The notes under the pieces are model-generated. The model was not told the origin of the DNA, did no database searches, and saw only the letters and a program-made list of their open reading frames with translations. Positions 12,713-14,079 of a DNA stretch of 14,079 bases are shown here, piece after piece (position 1 is the stretch's first letter; every line of letters begins with the position of its first letter). The stretch is from CAZWVA01 sp964636885 (lineage in GTDB: Bacteria; Desulfobacterota_D; UBA1144; Nemesobacterales; CSP1-2), in contig CAZWVA010000066.1 in assembly GCA_964636885.1 (NCBI GenBank), forward strand, positions 1-14,079, in the 5' to 3' direction. A program made the translations under genes and the position numbers.

Positions 12713-14079
12713 ATCCGTGTTTAGTGAAGAAGACATCAAGCAGATAAGGGCCAGGGGAATCGAACCCGGAGTCGTTTTATCGCAGTTGGAGGTATTTAAA
12801 AAGGGGTTTCCTTTTGTAAAATTAGAGCGCCCGTGCACCACTGCCGATGGAATCAGGGTTATAAAGAATGCGGATCTCAAGGGGCTAGGCGATGTGTTTT
12901 CTCAGGCCGCTCTATCCGGGCGTGTTATGAAATTCGTGCCCGCTTCGGGTGCCTCTAGCCGTATGTTTAAGGTACTGCTCTCCATCAATAACCGTTACGA
13001 TAGGATCGATGAAGGACTCGTATCCGTTAAGGCCGAGGCGGGTGACCCAGATCATAGAGCCCTTCTTCGGTTCATAAAGGAGATAAAGAGATTCGCCTTC
13101 TACGATGATTTAAAATCGGTCATGGCCAGAGACGGGTTGGATATAGATGGGCTTATAAAGGAGGGTCGCTATAAGGAGATTCTAGAATACACGTTAAAGC
13201 CAAAAGGGCTTAACTATGGAGATCTCCCTAAGGGGCTTATAAAGTTTCATCGCTACCCCGAACGCTGCCGTACCCCTTTTGAGGAGCACCTGGTTGAGGC
13301 TGCGGCTTATACCCTGGATAGGAACGGGGTCGCACGGGTTCATTTCACAGTCCCTCCGGAATACGAGGAGTCGATAAAAAAACACATAGAGGATGTGAGG
13401 GATTACTACGAGGCATCAGGGGTAAGATACGAGGTTACATTTTCGACTCAGGATCCCTCAACCGATACGATAGCCGTGGACTTGGACAATAGACCCTTTC
13501 GAGACGCAAGGGGAAGGCTGGTCTTTCGCCCTGCTGGACACGGGGCCTTACTCGATAATCTAAATGGCCTGGGGGGCGATGTGGTCTTTATAAAGAACAT
13601 AGATAATGTGGTTCCGGACGGGTTAAAACACGAAACCTATACCTATAAGAGGGCCTTGGGAGGCTATCTGGTAAAACTGCAAGAGGAGATATTCGGTTAC
13701 CTGGAGAGGCTCACGAGTGGGTATGTGAGCCAGCAACTGATAACCAAGGCGTTTGAATTCCTGAGATACGAGCTTTCCACTATTCCGCCTGAGGCCATAG
13801 AAAGGAATGGATCTAGGGAGGAAAAGATAGGCTTTCTCATCTCTAAGTTGAATAGGCCGCTTAGGGTATGTGGCATGGTCAAGAATGAGGGTGAGCCGGG
13901 AGGGGGGCCCTTCTGGGTAAGGCAGAGGGACGGCTCTTTGTCCCTACAGATAGTGGAGTCATCTCAAGTCGATATGGCATCGTATGGGCAAAGGGCGATC
14001 TGGGAATCCTCTACGCATTTTAATCCGGTTGATATCGTATGCGGCGTCCGTGATCGCCTGGGAAACCCATTCGATTTAA
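12705..14079 (+). CDS. DUF4301 family protein, C-terminus cut by window edge
   Basis: 458 codons are visible and the frame is still open at the last base. The start ATG overlaps the STAS stop by 8 bases (ATGGATGA), implying coupled translation. Family hallmarks are present: GFPFVKLERP near residue 34, KFVPASGASSRMFK at 76-89, a KPKGL segment near 168-172, FRPAGHGALLDNLN at 274-287, VVFIKNIDNVVPD at 293-305, and VCGMVKNEGEPGGGPFWV at 388-405 followed by SLQIVESSQVDM. The sequence matches DUF4301 proteins of about 500 residues. Their Gly-rich motif and overall pattern suggest a nucleotidyltransferase-like (GT-A) fold, but no reaction is established to my knowledge. Placement behind STAS suggests it may be an output of the operon, or merely a passenger. 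The domain name is confident; the function is unknown. Confidence 0.88.
   Translation, partial: MDESVFSEEDIKQIRARGIEPGVVLSQLEVFKKGFPFVKLERPCTTADGIRVIKNADLKGLGDVFSQAALSGRVMKFVPASGASSRMFKVLLSINNRYDRIDEGLVSVKAEAGDPDHRALLRFIKEIKRFAFYDDLKSVMARDGLDIDGLIKEGRYKEILEYTLKPKGLNYGDLPKGLIKFHRYPERCRTPFEEHLVEAAAYTLDRNGVARVHFTVPPEYEESIKKHIEDVRDYYEASGVRYEVTFSTQDPSTDTIAVDLDNRPFRDARGRLVFRPAGHGALLDNLNGLGGDVVFIKNIDNVVPDGLKHETYTYKRALGGYLVKLQEEIFGYLERLTSGYVSQQLITKAFEFLRYELSTIPPEAIERNGSREEKIGFLISKLNRPLRVCGMVKNEGEPGGGPFWVRQRDGSLSLQIVESSQVDMASYGQRAIWESSTHFNPVDIVCGVRDRLGNPFDL

Overview
The window looks like chromosomal DNA from a free-living Gram-negative bacterium. It has moderate GC, many AGG/AGA and ATA codons, and TTG or GTG starts. 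It carries two near-consensus sigma-54 (-24/-12) promoters, a class III polyhydroxyalkanoate synthase and a large hybrid histidine kinase. The lineage cannot be fixed from the sequence alone. Nitrospirota or Desulfobacterota-like groups would fit, but this is a weak inference. I see no mobile elements, CRISPR arrays, rRNA or tRNA genes, and no gene-free stretch longer than about 220 bases.

Left part (1-2723): the 3' end of a SagB-type nitroreductase-like oxidoreductase comes first. A small exported cysteine-containing protein of unknown function follows. On the minus strand is a class III PHA synthase (PhaC), convergent with and overlapping the exported protein gene by 42 bases. Divergent from phaC is a pentapeptide-repeat protein with 29 unbroken repeats.

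Middle part (2750-5443), RNA repair: archease is followed by the RNA ligase RtcB that archease activates. Two small proteins come next, one unrecognised and one resembling Cse60, and the group ends at a terminator-like hairpin. Archease has a sigma-70-like promoter. rtcB has its own sigma-54 promoter with a dyad about 80-100 bases upstream, which recalls the sigma-54/RtcR control of rtcBA in enterobacteria, although no rtcR or rtcA lies here.

Right part (5531-14079): a second sigma-54 promoter precedes a co-directional, tightly spaced run of seven signalling genes plus a DUF4301 gene. In order they are: a REC-PP2C (RsbU/SpoIIE-type) phosphatase; a stand-alone REC protein; a REC-GGDEF diguanylate cyclase that is a tandem paralogue of the REC protein; a membrane hybrid histidine kinase with three PAS and two REC domains; an HPt protein; a STAS anti-sigma-factor antagonist; and a DUF4301 protein cut by the window edge. 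The kinase/HPt and STAS/DUF4301 junctions both overlap by 8 bases.

How the parts may work together (inference): the kinase would pass phosphate through its REC domains to the HPt protein and on to the REC domains of the phosphatase and cyclase. The phosphatase would set the phosphorylation state of the STAS protein, and the cyclase would make c-di-GMP. This is a one-operon version of the logic of the Pseudomonas HptB-HsbR-HsbA-HsbD and Vibrio Syp biofilm/motility switches. Here, however, the phosphatase lacks the serine-kinase domain those systems carry, and no RsbW-type kinase is visible in the window.
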